A DNA stretch of 64,000 nt, from the NCBI GenBank assembly GCA_024699855.1, contig JAMPIQ010000002.1, positions 2,418,001 through 2,482,000 of the forward strand, written 5' to 3'. Source of the DNA: Aphelenchoides besseyi. Lineage: Eukaryota > Nematoda > Chromadorea > Rhabditida > Aphelenchoididae. Position 1 is the stretch's first letter. Each line of letters begins with the position of its first letter. The notes under the pieces are model-generated. The model searched no databases. It saw only the letters and a list, made by a program, of their open reading frames with translations, and was not told the origin of the DNA. Positions 31,579 through 44,016 of the stretch are shown in pieces. The translations under genes and the position numbers were made by a program.

Positions 31579-34500
31579 TCGACTCATTTAACCGTGCCAT
31601 TTGATCTCATTGTTTCCACAACTAACATCACGTTCCTATTTTCGAATAAATCAGTTAGTTCCTCGAAAGTTTTGAGCCAAATTTCATGTTCACAACCGCA
31701 ATTTGCCCACCGGTGTATTCCACTCATCAATCGCCAGCAAGCGGATTTACTCTCAAGTGCATAATCGGCCGTGGCTGAAGGTCGTCATTGGGTGTTATTA
31801 ACCGCAGCGTTGACATGGAAACTGTTGGGTTATTTTCGCTCAACTTTACGATCCACAATTCGCGTATGAGGTTACCGCCAAAATTTCCGAATCCTCTCGA
31901 TCTGCAGCACCTTTCGCGGAACTAAAATGCAAACTAACATTTCCGTGGACTTTAAGCGGCAACTGCGATTATCAAAAAACGTTACGTTTTGTGCGAACGT
32001 GAAGGGTTTTTGTTTATCAGCAAAACAAACACTCGGCTCGTCATTTCGCTGATCGATTTCGTATCGCAGTTGTCGGTTTTGTTTGTTTGTGTTCCATGAT
32101 GTGGTCAGCTGTTCTCGCCTTGAACTGATAGCTCCTCCAAACAACCCGACTTTATGATGATCGTAAAACAAACGCGCCAGTAAAAATTGGATTAATCGAA
32201 TGTGTTGGCATCTTCTTTACGATCCCCCAATCAAATTAACTGGAAATTAACAAGCGGCTGTAATTCAATCAGAAGTCTTCGTTTTGGTCATTCCGGAGGC
32301 CTTGGTTCGCAAGCAGAAGTGTTTATTGGAAGCTTGTCTGGGGCCAAAAAAGATTCTAAATGAAATTCATTCGGTCGTCCAATTGCCCGTCGTTTCGTAA
32401 AACCATTTCGCGCATCTCATTTCGTGTTTTCGTTTAATTGGCGCCGCCATCCAATCGTCTTCATTGGCCGTGGCTAAACGGGTTTCCCTCTCGCGGAGCG
32501 GGCGAACCCTACGGATTCCACAATCGTTGCGGAGCAATTGTTTTAAATGCAAACGACTGCGCAGTTCTATTTTTGGCCACTCAATTCCGAAACCCACCGC
32601 GCTCATGACTTCTGACCAGACGCCAAGAGAAATGGCAGTCGGCCACGAGATTGCGATTGGCTGCGCGCTATCGACTTCACGACGAGTTGAAATTGTCGTT
32701 TCGGTCGGTTTTCTTTGGCCATTTGAAGCGAAATTGGGGTCTCGAAAAGACAAAAAACTGTTTCCGTAGGTTTTCTGCAAACTCGTCTCTTCGGGCCTTT
32801 CGGTGACATTTTGCAGATCCCGTCAACCAAAGGTCGTCAGTTTTGATGTCAACAAGATGCACAGAAATACACAGCGTCGCAGTTTACATCTGTGCTTTCG
32901 ATGCTGATCTTCGTGATTATGATTCTCGGTCGGGAAAATGCAAAAACAATTTGGACTCCTCGTTGTTTTGCATTCGTTTCGGGAAAACGCGTTTTGCCGA
33001 CCATTGATTTGCGATGACCGACACACTTCGTATTCCGCGAATACGAGAGGTCCATTAGCAGCGCAAAGGACAAGAGGAACACACTTCCACGTGTCGAGAT
33101 CGTTTGATCCGCGTCGACTACGCTGCCAAACGATCAACACGGTCCCCTCTGCACATCGCTCTTCCGGAATGACCGTAACACTCGAAAGATGGAAGTCGCT
33201 AAAAACGATTGAAAACGTTCACAAGATTTGGGAGAACAAACTTGTCAATTCGTTTGTCGGCAAATAAACGGCACGTTTCCCTACAAAAACCTCTCTAGTT
33301 CATCTTCGAACAATTGCCATTCGCGTGGCCACACGAATTCGTGTGTTCGATTACAGACGGGAAATTTGCTTTTTGAAGTGTGCCGCTCTGTCTATTCAGT
33401 TGCCTTTTATAATGCATGCGGTTCGGACTTTTATTCACTCAATGAAGTGAAAGTTGTTGTTTGTATTTGTTTCTCCGGAATGACGACCATCGACCTTACC
33501 TCCAACGGAATTGACCTTGAGTAAGAAGGCGGAGATCTCGAACTCTACTTTTGAGCGACCAGGCGTAAAATCGAACGGACAAATTGCTGAAGACTTCCAG
33601 TCGAGTGTTCGCAACTCAATTCTCGAACGGCAGTTCACGTTCGAGTCTTTAAGTTCAATGAAGTTTGTATGTTTGATCGATTGCTCGACATTGACGTCTC
33701 GCTAATGGACGGCGCTTAGTCATCGCTCCCGTGTTGATATCGTCGTGGATAAACAATACACAGCTATCGATGTAAACATGTGGTAGGCGATGATTCAGCA
33801 AGTAATCTGCATTTCCGATCAATTGGCAATTTAGATCGTTTGAGGCTCTTGGGAATGTTCGGGAACATTTCCAGGCTCTCAAACGAATAATAAATGGCAA
33901 AGAGGGCGGTAACAAGCGTTTTGCTCGATGTCCACGGCCATCAGTTCGATCGCTTTGGCGCTTTTCGAAAGCGATTTGTTTTGTCTTTCGAAAATGTAGG
34001 CGGATTGCTATTCTGTGAGGCAAAAAATTCGAGATCCGCCTCCCGCCACACTTTCGATCAGATCACATTACTCGTTTGAAGGGTTTGCTGGGAGATCACT
34101 TTTGGCCTTTTCGCACTTCTGCTCGATCCTTCGAGTGTGTTCGTTTGGGGCAGCTCGCAGCTGGAAAGCGAGCGATTCGAATAGTGGGTAACGCAAATTA
34201 CTGCGAGCGGCGTGGTTTTCGCGAGCAACTGTCATGCCAACTGACGACGTTCGCGTTTTTGGCTCGCCATTTGCATCGTCCGCCCATTTCTTTTGTGTGC
34301 GCGTGTCGAGGGCGTCGGACAGCGCGAATGCGCAGTCCATTCCGGCAATTTGGTCCTCGGCGTTGTTTTTCGCTGTTGAGCTAATTTCGATCAGTCCATT
34401 TGCCTTGTAGTTTTTTCGTATTGCGCTGCCCTTTTTTGTTGTTGTTGCGTCCAAACTTCAGTTCTGCTTACAAGCCGAGCGTTCGGTCTTCTTGGGGGCC

Positions 34501-35733
34501 TGCGCTTTTGGTCGTCGACTTTTGGTCGTGGTGGAAGTGTGGAGGACTACGATATGCCCATTCATTTCGCGTTGTTGTTGTTTTTTTGCTCACAAACAAC
34601 GCGAATTGCCCGCTCCTTTTCAACGGCGCATTTGGAATTCACACACACGATCTTGTTATGATAATGCAGTAGTGTTCAGTCCGTCGTAAATCAGTTTCCA
34701 CCGAAACGTTTCGCCTTTCGAATGCAATTAAAATGGAACTCCGAGAAGCGCGGTCGTAAACATTCTCGACGTTTGTTGACGTTCCCAAATTTGGCTAATC
34801 AACGATTTCAACGCACGCAACTCGATGAAATGTTTTCGCCAATCGTTTTGTTTATTTGGCGTTTGGCCAAAAGGACAAAGGTGCTGCTGTTCGGATTTCG
34901 CAAGCTCTTTTTTCGATGTTTGTGTTCGGGAAACAGGCGCCTGAAAAGATTGACGAGGAGGTCGAAGAGCGGAATTTGGGTTTCTGTTTATCTACAGCTC
35001 TTGCAATCGATGTTCTCGGTATTTCCGGTCATTAAGTTCGATGGCGCCAAGAAATTTACGTTTGTCGATCGAACGGCGCCGCTCCTAAAAAAACGTTCGG
35101 AGAAATCGTTCTGTTTACCTTCGACATAAACCGTTGGGTTTCCTTTTCGATTCGCAAAAACGATGCGAACACTCCACGTCAATCGGCCATGAGCTTCTGC
35201 TTGTTCAGTTGACTACCTACCGAATGGAATCTGCTCGCTTCAGTGATCTTTAATCTGCGTTTATCTTCGGTCGTTGGGTGCAATTTTAATAATGTTCGTT
35301 GTTTTTTTCATGCTCTTGTTTACATCTAAACGTTGTATGGAAGCGAGAGAGGGGTTGTTTTCGTTCGTTCACCACTTCGGCTCACAACGGACCGAAAGAG
35401 GCGGAGCACGAGAACACTCGATGGAGCGAACGAGCGTGTTTATCTCATTTGCTCCTCCCTTCTTGGCGACGTTCCTTTCGCTTTTTTTCAACCCTGCGGT
35501 AGAGATGCCCGTTTGCGATAATCCGTTTGACTTCTGTGTTGGACCCTAGAGAACCGTTTGTTGGCCGCGTTTGGGCCATTGGACAGTCGTTATTTTCGGA
35601 AGGCCGTCCAGTTTTTCGTTTTTTCGTGATTGAAAAGTGGTCACCAAACCATGACACTGGGATTTCGCGTTAATGGAGTTGAACCAACCAAATAACGTCC
35701 TATTGCAGTGAACAACTTTAAACCAACAGCAAC
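31579..35733. other. 4.15-kb stretch without a supported gene
   Basis: Long overlapping open frames on both strands reflect few stop codons (cgttttcg-rich composition) rather than genes. I found no exon chain or domain. It precedes the Rh channel gene, whose start codon follows an acceptor-like 'cctattgcag' at 35709, so much of this may be its promoter or a 5' intron. Confidence 0.45.
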
Positions 35734-37774
35734 ATGGCGGCTGGAAAGTTAGCCGGTCATCAATTCTCGATCGTTGTGATTGCTTTCACGGTCGCCTTCA
35801 TTATTCTCTTCGGCATCTACGGACGTTACTCGGCCGAAACTCATCCAGTGTCGGCTCATGACTTCGCGAACGTTTCTCGCAATGCTCCATGTAAGTTTGA
35901 AATCATAACATAGAAAAAGAGTTCGAAAAAACGTTGTTACAAGCTCAGAAAACCGAACTTTTAGTGGAAGTTAACGAGTATAACCTAATTAGCCGGAATT
36001 ATCCTTGTGAGTCCAAAAACGAGTGCGCGTTTTCAACGCTCCAAATTAACTGCCTTTTGGCGTGCATGAAGTGTCTAAAAGCGGCAACCAAAACTGCTTC
36101 GCTTTCTAATAAACTAATTACACGAACAACAATAATCAGATGCGTATTTCAGTGCTCCACGATACTCATGCATTCATCTTGATCGGTTTTGGCTTCTTGG
36201 CCACCTTCCTTCGTCGTTACGGATTCAGTGCCATTGCCATCAACTTGTTGCTCGTCGCCTTCGTTTTGGAATGGGCGTTGTTGATTCGTGGATTCTTGAG
36301 CGTTGAATTCAGCGAATCCTCTCTTTTCAGCATTTCGATCCGAGAGTAAGAATCTGAATTCCTAAAACCACGTAAGATCTTTGCTTCTAGCATTGCCAAG
36401 GCTGATTACACCGCAACTGCCGTTTTGGTCAGTTATGGTGCGTTGGTTGGAAAACTGAGCCCAATCCAATACTTGATGTTGGCTGCCATTGAAACTCCGA
36501 TCTCCATCCTCAACGAATATCTTGTCGTCACCAAGTTGGGTCTCGGCGATATCGGAGGTTCGATCGTCGTTCACTTCTTCGGCGCTATCTTCGGTGTTAT
36601 TGCTTCTCGTATTGTCTACAAACAACAATGGACTCTGAGTGAACATCAAGGAAGCATCTACCATTCCGACATCTTCTCCTTCATTGGTAAATTCACATGA
36701 CCGATAATCGAACTTAAATGTTTGTTTGCAGGAACCGTCTTCTTGTGGGCATTCTGGCCGTCGTTCAACTCGATCTTCACCGTGACTGCTGCCGAACAAC
36801 AACGTGCCGTCTTGAACACATTCCTTGCCTTGATTGCTTCGACTGTTACCACGTTCTTGGCTTCGCAATTGGTCCACAAAGATGTACGTTTAAAAGCACG
36901 GTCGATTAAAATTCAATTTATACGAGAAACAGCGCGCAATTCTTTTTCAATCAAAAACAAATTAGCAAACCGCAACGTTGATTGATTTTCCGGTTTGCTA
37001 ACCCACGAAGCCGGCCAAACAACATAAAGAAAACATTCTAATCGAATTTGTTTCAGCGTCGTTTCAACATCAAACACATCGCGAGTGCAAGTTTGTCCGG
37101 TGGTGTTGCCAGTGGAGTTGTTGCTACCTTGATTCTTCAGCCATTCCCCGCTTTGATTCTTGGCGCCGTTGCTGGTATCGTATCGGTTCTTAGCTTCCAA
37201 TATCTCACTGTAAGCTTTTTCTAATCAATTAGAAACTAACGAAAATCTTGTAGCCATTTTTGGCCAAGAAATTCAACATTCATGACACTCGTGGAGTTCT
37301 GTCTTTGCACGCCGTTCCAGCAGTTGTTGGTTTGCTTGCCAGCGTTGTCATCTTGTTCGTCACCGATCTCAAAGTCTACGGAGAAACCATTCGCAACATC
37401 TACATCTTGCATCGTAGCGACCGATACGTTGAAGGTCGCGCTCCAGCAGAACAAGCGATTTACCAATTACTCGGTTTGGGTGTGACGTTCATTATCGCTG
37501 CTGTTACTGGAGCTATCACTGGTTTGTTCGAATCCGAACGACTACTTGTAATTGCTCGATTTTAGGTTTTCTCTTGAAATTGAAGATCTGGCGCCAAGTT
37601 CGCGACAAGGAATACTTTGCCGATGCTGATATCTTCGACGTTCCCGAAGACTACGACTTCACCACTCGTGTCACCTCGCACATCGAACGTGTCGAATTGA
37701 CCGAACATGTCGAGAAACGTCAATTGTTGAACAATGACCCGATTGTTCCAACCACCGTCACTACGACCGCTTAA
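35734..37774 (+). CDS. rhr: Rh-type ammonium/CO2 channel
   Basis: Seven or eight exons encode an Rh glycoprotein. N-terminal helix: HQFSIVVIAFTVAFIILFGIYG. Then HDTHAFILIGFGFLATFLRRYG, aligning with the Rh 'dvHvMvFvGFGFLmtFL.rYgfsa' block. The twin pore histidines are both present: SIVVHFFGAIFGV and LSLHAVPAVVG. Other landmarks are LWAFWPSFNSIF, IKHIASASLSGGVASGVVA and HDTRGVLSLH. The C-terminal tail (KIWRQVRDKEYFADADIFD VPED...) is cytoplasmic. Rh proteins are trimeric channels for NH3 (and possibly CO2) used for nitrogen excretion across epidermis and gut. It is a close match in order and length to animal Rh proteins; which nematode paralog cannot be told. Confidence 0.93.
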
Positions 37775-38603
37775 GTTGTTTCATTGCTTTTCGCCAGAAA
37801 ACAAAAGATTTCACACCAATTTTCAATGTTTCCTTCCACCAATCTTTTGACTCTCCGTCCTATTGCTTTCTCGTTACGTTGACCTCGTATTAACTATTCG
37901 TTTATGGCCCTCCATCGATACGTTCTACTCTCGCGCACGGCCGCCTATATCCCCTGCCATTGTTCCTTCTCTCCTTTCGCACACAACGAAATCATTGCTA
38001 TTCCACATCAATCATCTTGTGTCTGACACAGTTTTTTGTGAACCAAAAGTCGAAAAGATTTTTGCAAAACTCGAGAATTTGTTGAAGTTTGGCTCAACTC
38101 GTTTCCTTTCCGATAGTTTAGTCACTAGCGAGATCCGTTAGTTCTTGAGTTTTCATTAACCTTTTGGCTTTTGTTTTGTAAGTGTTTCTCGAAGAAAACT
38201 TCTCGTTCTTCCCAACGTTTTCGCATAAAAACGCTTTTTACTACAAATCGAAAAATTACCCCAACTTTTTTGTATCAAATGCAAATTTTCCTAAGCTCGA
38301 ATAAATTTTTGTTGCGAAAAAGTCGAGGCCTCAGTCTGCCTATTGCTCATTCGAACTGCCTGAACAGATCCCGGTGATCCGATCATGATGTGCAGAACTC
38401 ACATGACACACAAATCTTCGATCATCGACCTCTCAAACCAATTTCGACGCCACTAACCACTCGACTATAGCGGTCCTTCAGTGAGACCTCATGTTCGACT
38501 ATAAGCTCAAACTATGGAGTGCCGAAGAAGTCTGTTTGTTCACAGGCTCATCCGATTACGTTCCGAAATAATTTATTAGCAAATACAATCGATAGAAGTT
38601 TGT
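37775..38603. other. 3' UTR / convergent intergenic, no gene
   Basis: Between the convergent Rh channel and CDK5RAP3 genes. Pyrimidine-rich (CTCTCC, TTTTCG) sequence likely includes the Rh 3' UTR. Confidence 0.5.
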
Positions 38604-40539
38604 TTAGTCGTATAACACCGTCTGGATCTCGCCAATCAAATTCACCTCGCGGTTGTTGTAAAGTTTGGAGATTTCGTCTTCAATCTGCAACTTGTGTCTC
38701 ATAAAAACCGCTCATTGCAACCACTCACTTCGCCTTGGAGTTGTCGAGCCGAATCGCATAAAATTTCTTGTCGTTCATTCGACCGAACGACTTCTTCCGA
38801 CAAATCTCTCTGCTTTTTCGCCGCCAAGATCTCCATCTGCTTGTATTTACGCTCCAGACGTCCCTTCTGTTCCAATTGAGCAATCAGATCCTCGACATAA
38901 CTGAAAGTGTCGCAAATGTTAAGTGCAACAGATCTAATGGTCAACAGATGCAACGGGAATTCGCTCGAAAATTCTCTTCAACGAAAGAATGTCGACTTAC
39001 CTCGGGGATGTTCGGATTTTGGCCAAATGGCGAGTCAACGGTTCTTGAAGATCCGAAAGATATTTGTCGATTATTTTTCTCCATTCCTCCAGTTGCTTCT
39101 CGTTTACTGATGCAATTTCCTTCGGGCGTTTCTCCAAACTTGCAATGTAAACTTGAGCGGGATCGTTGGCATTTTCATCGGCAATTCGAAAGCGAATGAA
39201 AGTGAGAAGCTGAAACAACCAATAACCTTCACTCCCTATTGAACAAACAAACTTCTTCCAAATCTAAACAACCGAATTACAACTGAAGATATTCGTTCAC
39301 TCACCAGCAACCAATTGGATGTGAGAACCGTGAAACTCGAAGACAGAAAATGCCTCTTCATAGCGTGCAATTCCATCGTCCTTCTGCTCAGAAGCCACTA
39401 AACGCCAAATGATATTAGTTGCAATCGTCTACTTACCACACTCGTCTCCAACGATTTCGATGTCTTCGCCAAAATCGATTTCGTTGTCATCTTCGCAGAA
39501 ATCGATCTCGTCGTCTCCAAAATCGATCTCATCATCGGCAACTTCCTGGAAAACAAACTCACGATCACAACTACGAACTCGACTTTACCTTTTCTTCAAC
39601 GACATTCAAAACTGGTCGTTGAATTTCTTTGGGTTCTTTTTCGTGTTTCCACTCGTAGACCGTGAAGTCGACTTGTTTTCGGGCTACACGTCGAAGAAGT
39701 GAAATATAAACTTCGCCATCGAAAGTCGAAAGACCCGCGAAATCACGAAATGCATCGAAGTAGGCGATTGGAGCATTCAAGTCGGCAGCATTTTTGGCAA
39801 ACTTCTCGAATTTGGACGGCAAATCAGCAGCTAAATTGACCAGTTCGCTTTTCAAATGTTCGCCTTTGATCCCAAATTTGGTTAATTCACGAGCATAAGC
39901 GTTTTTGGCATCCGCAGACTGTTTGGCGTAGTCCTGTTCTTTCTTTGCTGACTCCTAAAGACGATAGAAACAACAAAATGGAGTTCAGAACTCACGTTGA
40001 TTGTGCTTTCTGCTTTCTGAATCGATTTCCGCAAAGATGGAATTTCGTATTGAATTAACCGCTGAAGAATCTGAGCTGATTCGGCGAGGAAAAGATGATC
40101 TCGTTTGTACAGATCGATGATTTCCTTAACAAACTCGTTCAGACGATCACTTCAATTGCAAACCAACCTGCCAATCTTTCATTCGCTGTGAAGAGTAGTA
40201 GCCGAAAATGTTCTTCGTATCTTTTTCGGTTTCAGTTAAAATCTCAACGATCTCACGACAATGAAAGTAGTTGATGTCTAAACACAAAAAATGACCCAAG
40301 AAACTGGAAATCAAACCGACTTCCTCCTTTCAACAGATCCAAGATTCGATCGTTCTCCGGCATATCCAACAACGCAGACTTGATTTTCTCTCGTATATTC
40401 GGCACTTTACTCATCCAATCCTTTTGGCAATGACGTCGAGAGATCAACCAATCTACACGAGAAGAAAAGTTGTAAACAGTCGTGATACCAACATACCAGT
40501 GAGTTTGTTGGAGTGGATGTCAATTGGCAACGAGTCCAT
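38604..40539 (-). CDS. CDK5RAP3: CDK5RAP3 (LZAP), UFMylation adaptor
   Basis: Nine or so exons. N-terminus MDSLPIDIHSNKLTDWLISRRH, then REKIKSALLDMPENDRILDLL, then an exon with ...FGYYSSQRMKDWQ. The middle has the AYFDAFRDFAG / VDFTVYEWKHEKEP region and an acidic segment with repeated IDFGDDEIDF-type motifs (roughly 39440-39545). Those D-x-G/DF/W motifs correspond to the UFM1-interacting stretch of human CDK5RAP3. The C-terminus is coiled coil, ending ISKLYNNREVNLIGEIQTVLYD-stop (human: ISKRYSGRPVNLMG). The protein works with UFL1 and DDRGK1 on the ER to attach UFM1 to ribosomal protein RPL26 during ER-phagy and stalled-ribosome rescue. It is divergent from the DHHC gene that starts at 41083. 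Confidence 0.9.
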
Positions 40540-41082
40540 GATGTAGGTTGTTGACAGGAATTCAATTAATCGAAGAAGACGTGGAAGCTAATTTCCACTT
40601 TGCGATCTGACAATCCACGTGTCACGAAAAGCCAAAATTGTTCGCTCTAATGGATTCGTGGCTGAAAATTGCTGCTTACACGCTCCGACAAGTTCCGGTG
40701 ATTTCACATCGTCTTAAGAATCTGAGTAATTCATGGCTTCGATCGATACCGTTGATGTGTGAGCAATTTGCGTTGCTCGATTTTACAATCCAAATCCCGT
40801 CGATTCGTGGTCTTAATCGGGAAGTGGAAATGTTTTGATGTTATCGAATTTTTCCGATTTGTCATAAACTTCTGATCGGACGGAAAACGCGAAATTTCTC
40901 TTGCGAACACTCGCCGGTTCGCACTCTCGGGTTACTTCTCGATCCACCTTTTCTTCGTGATCTCATCGGTTGCTATGGCGCGAGAGTAGTAGGTGCGGGC
41001 TGCGTGGCTGCAAACATACAAAATCCGTGGATTGAAACAAAATGTGTTTTCTTTAGGTTTTAAAAACCTCAGAACTGGAGAG
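40540..41082. promoter_or_regulatory. Shared upstream region of CDK5RAP3 and the DHHC gene
   Basis: About 540 bases between divergent starts. No specific motif stands out; assigned as promoter by position only. Confidence 0.4.
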
Positions 41083-42782
41083 ATGTCGGCGGGTTCCTGC
41101 AGACGAATATGCTCGTTAATTATACGGGGCCTTCGAGCATTGCCGGTGGTTATTGTCTCAGCAATTATCGTCTTCTCTTACTACGTTTATTGCTTTCAAA
41201 CGGTTATTGGTGGGTTCACAGTTCTTCTCGAATTGATCTTCCTTTTTCAGCTTTGACTCACAGTTGGCTACTACGCGGTGCGTTGTATTTGGTTTTCCAC
41301 ATTCTTCTTGTCATGTTTCTTGCCTCGTATTTCGCCTGCATTTTCACGAACATTCCTCGGATTCCGGATCGCTATTTTCTGCCCGAAGAAGTGATGCTCG
41401 ACGTTGTAAACGAGAAGACGGAACGGGCAAGGAATGCGATCTTGTATCGTTATGTTTCACAGAACGAACTCGCGATAACGAACATTTCAAATACTGACGG
41501 TTAGTTTCAGTTCTAATCGAGTTCTTATTTTTCTTGCAGGTCCACGGTTTTGTGTTCAATGTCGATGCATCAAACCGGACCGTTCACATCATTGCTCAAT
41601 GTAAGTCGAAAATGTTTCTGGAAACTAATCTTCGATGCTTCTAGGTGCGGTCGTTGTGTTCTGTAAGTTCATTGATGTCACTTATTGAATTGTTTATTCG
41701 TTTTCAGTCGATACGACCATCACTGTCGTTAGTTTCAAGTTCAATTAACTCAATGTTTGCTCTAACTCTTTTTAGCATGGATCGCTAATTGCGTTCATCT
41801 GACGAACTACAAAGCTTTCATTCTGTTCCTCTTCTACGGTTTTGTTTTATGTTTGTTCGCGTTGGCTTCGTCGCTTCCATCGTTCATCATCTTTTGGGAA
41901 GGTCGACCACTATCACAAGAAATCGTTCAGTCATTTGGTCTCGTGTTTCTGCCGTTCTTGGCATTTTTGTTCGGGATTTCCATTGCCTGTTTGTTCTTCT
42001 ATCACGTCTACTTGGTGCTCAAGAATCGAACAACAATCGGTTAGTTGACTTTCGAGAACCAGGTTATTGGTTGTTTTAGAGCAATGGTCTCCACCTCATT
42101 TCGAAAATGGTCCCGATCCAAACGCCTACAATGTTGGAGCTTTCCGCAACTTCAAACAAATTTTCGGAGAATCCAAACTCTATTGGTTGTTTCCCGTTTC
42201 CACCGGGTAAGTTCGAGTTTGTAATCTCGTTCTATGGTATGAGAATACAAAACAGGAACGCAGTTAAGAGTGCATTTACACTTTTTCACTTCCAATTCAC
42301 TGTTCATGAAACTGCGTTGTTGTTTTGGCTACAAAAATTGTCTGTCTTTTCGTTTACCCAAAATCTCAATTTGTTACCCGAAGACATTTTCTGTATTGTT
42401 TTGTTCAGTTTGAGTGATGGGCTGAAATATCCGCTTCATGCACAAGCAACCGTCGAAACGGCACTCAATCAAGCATCGACGACCAACAACGGTGTGTATT
42501 ATAGCTGCTCAGCGAACTCGGTGATATCAAATGGACACAACGGTACGAAATTTCGTGTGCAGTTTACACTTTTTTTATCTCCCGATATTCTCGTTTGCTT
42601 TCATTGTTCTGTAGTTCACGAAGAGATCGAATGGTCGAATTAATCGAACGGATTTCAGGGACATTAACGGTTTGACATATCCGATCCGACAGAAACGAAT
42701 GGAGAACTTGCGACTGTTGGATGAGAACGATTCGGACGAAGAAGACGAAGTCGCATACGATCATCGGAGTTTGGCGGTTTAA
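41083..42782 (+). CDS. DHHC palmitoyltransferase (ZDHHC2/15/20-like)
   Basis: Ten or so exons. TM1 ALPVVIVSAIIVFSYYVYCF and TM2 ALYLVFHILLVMFLASYFACI precede the zinc-finger core GPRFCVQCRCIKPDRSHHCS, CGRCVLRYDHHCPWIANCV, with all Cys/His ligands and the catalytic DHHC. TM3 LFYGFVLCLFALASSLPSF and TM4 FLPFLAFLFGISIACLFFYHVYL follow, then FRNFKQIFGESKLYWLFPV (the TTxE/PaCCT region equivalent) and an acidic tail (DENDSDEEDEVAYDHRS). The enzyme S-palmitoylates cytosolic cysteines at Golgi or plasma membrane. The DHHCPW join requires the donor 'c|gttagt' at about 41728; the alternative one base pair later breaks the frame. Confidence 0.9.
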
Positions 42783-44016
42783 CTTTCTTTGTGCCATTCA
42801 TATCCTGTATATCTGCCATTGCATATCAAAAACTCTTCGTAACAAAGTCTCTCATTAAGCTTCGTAAAACTGAATTTCCATTATTTCCTTTGCATCAAGC
42901 TCAACTGTTCCCAATCAACCTGTTTGTTGTTTGTTACTTCCTTCAAGACGCTCAGCGTTTCTTAGTCGACCTTCTGCTTATCCTCTTCGCATTTTACATA
43001 TCGGGTATATGCTCTATCCTCATTGTCTTCTTTAGTCGCTTGTCACATACGCTCAGTCATTACGAAACAAAGTATTTCGAATAAACAAACATTCTCGAAA
43101 TGATCGTAATCGTTTCAAAGAGCAACCGAGCAATCGAAAAGCCAACTGCACATTCAATAACGAACACCCGGGTAATTTCACTCCACCAAACAAATTGTTT
43201 CCTTTTGTCATCGCTGTTCGCTTGGAGCTGCGCAATTTTGCTAAAACGGAACCTTCGTTTTAATCGACTTTTCAGGCGCCATTATTCTGCCCTCCAATTT
43301 CGATCGATGGGCAGAAAACCAGAAATTCGCACTTTGGAATCAGTGAAAAGCGAAATTGCGTAACGTTCATTTGTCGGCTTTTTGCTACCGCCACTTTTGT
43401 TTCTTCTGAAATGCTTCGTGACTCAGCGTTTGGGGGCGAACGGTTCGAAACGAGTTGTATCTACGCATCGTTGAGTGATGTTGATTTAGCACTCGAAATC
43501 AAATCGTGTCGAATCAGACAGATACAAAAAGTGTTCAAACGATTACATGCAGTGACTTTTGTGTTCGATTCCCAGCTTGTTGGCTGATTTCAAAACTCGG
43601 CCAATAAACCGATTAAGAAGTTGTCGGGAGCAGTGAAGAGTCCCAATTACTGTGAGGTGATCGGGAGTCGAATTTGTGAGTTTAATTAGCACTCAAAAGG
43701 ATTAGTTTTTCTGACTGTTGCAACCATCGAAAGCGCGCGTTTGTGGTACGAACAGAACCGTTGACTTTGTACTTGTTATTTGACTTATGAATTAACGAAC
43801 TCCACTCCCGAAGCGCCTCCGTCAATCCGGAGACTAAGCTTCCAGTTTTTTCTCGTAGTTTTCTCTTGAGATGCTTCATCTCTGTAGTCGACGCCAAAAA
43901 GTTTGACTAAGCGGTTTTTTTGATTCCATTTCAATATTCAATGTTCAAAAGATTATGACCGTTGAACTCTAGACCCATTCAAAGTTTGTAATTTTTTTCA
44001 GTTTTTTGCTTTTGAA
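42783..44016. other. Intergenic, no supported gene
   Basis: Open frames at 42791-43084 (+, hydrophobic) and 43682-43897 (-) lack splice and homology support. Probably DHHC 3' UTR and upstream region of the next gene. Confidence 0.45.

Noticed and set aside
42791..43084. Hydrophobic 97-codon frame after the DHHC gene
   Set aside because: Lies in the expected 3' UTR, has no exon partner and no family resemblance.
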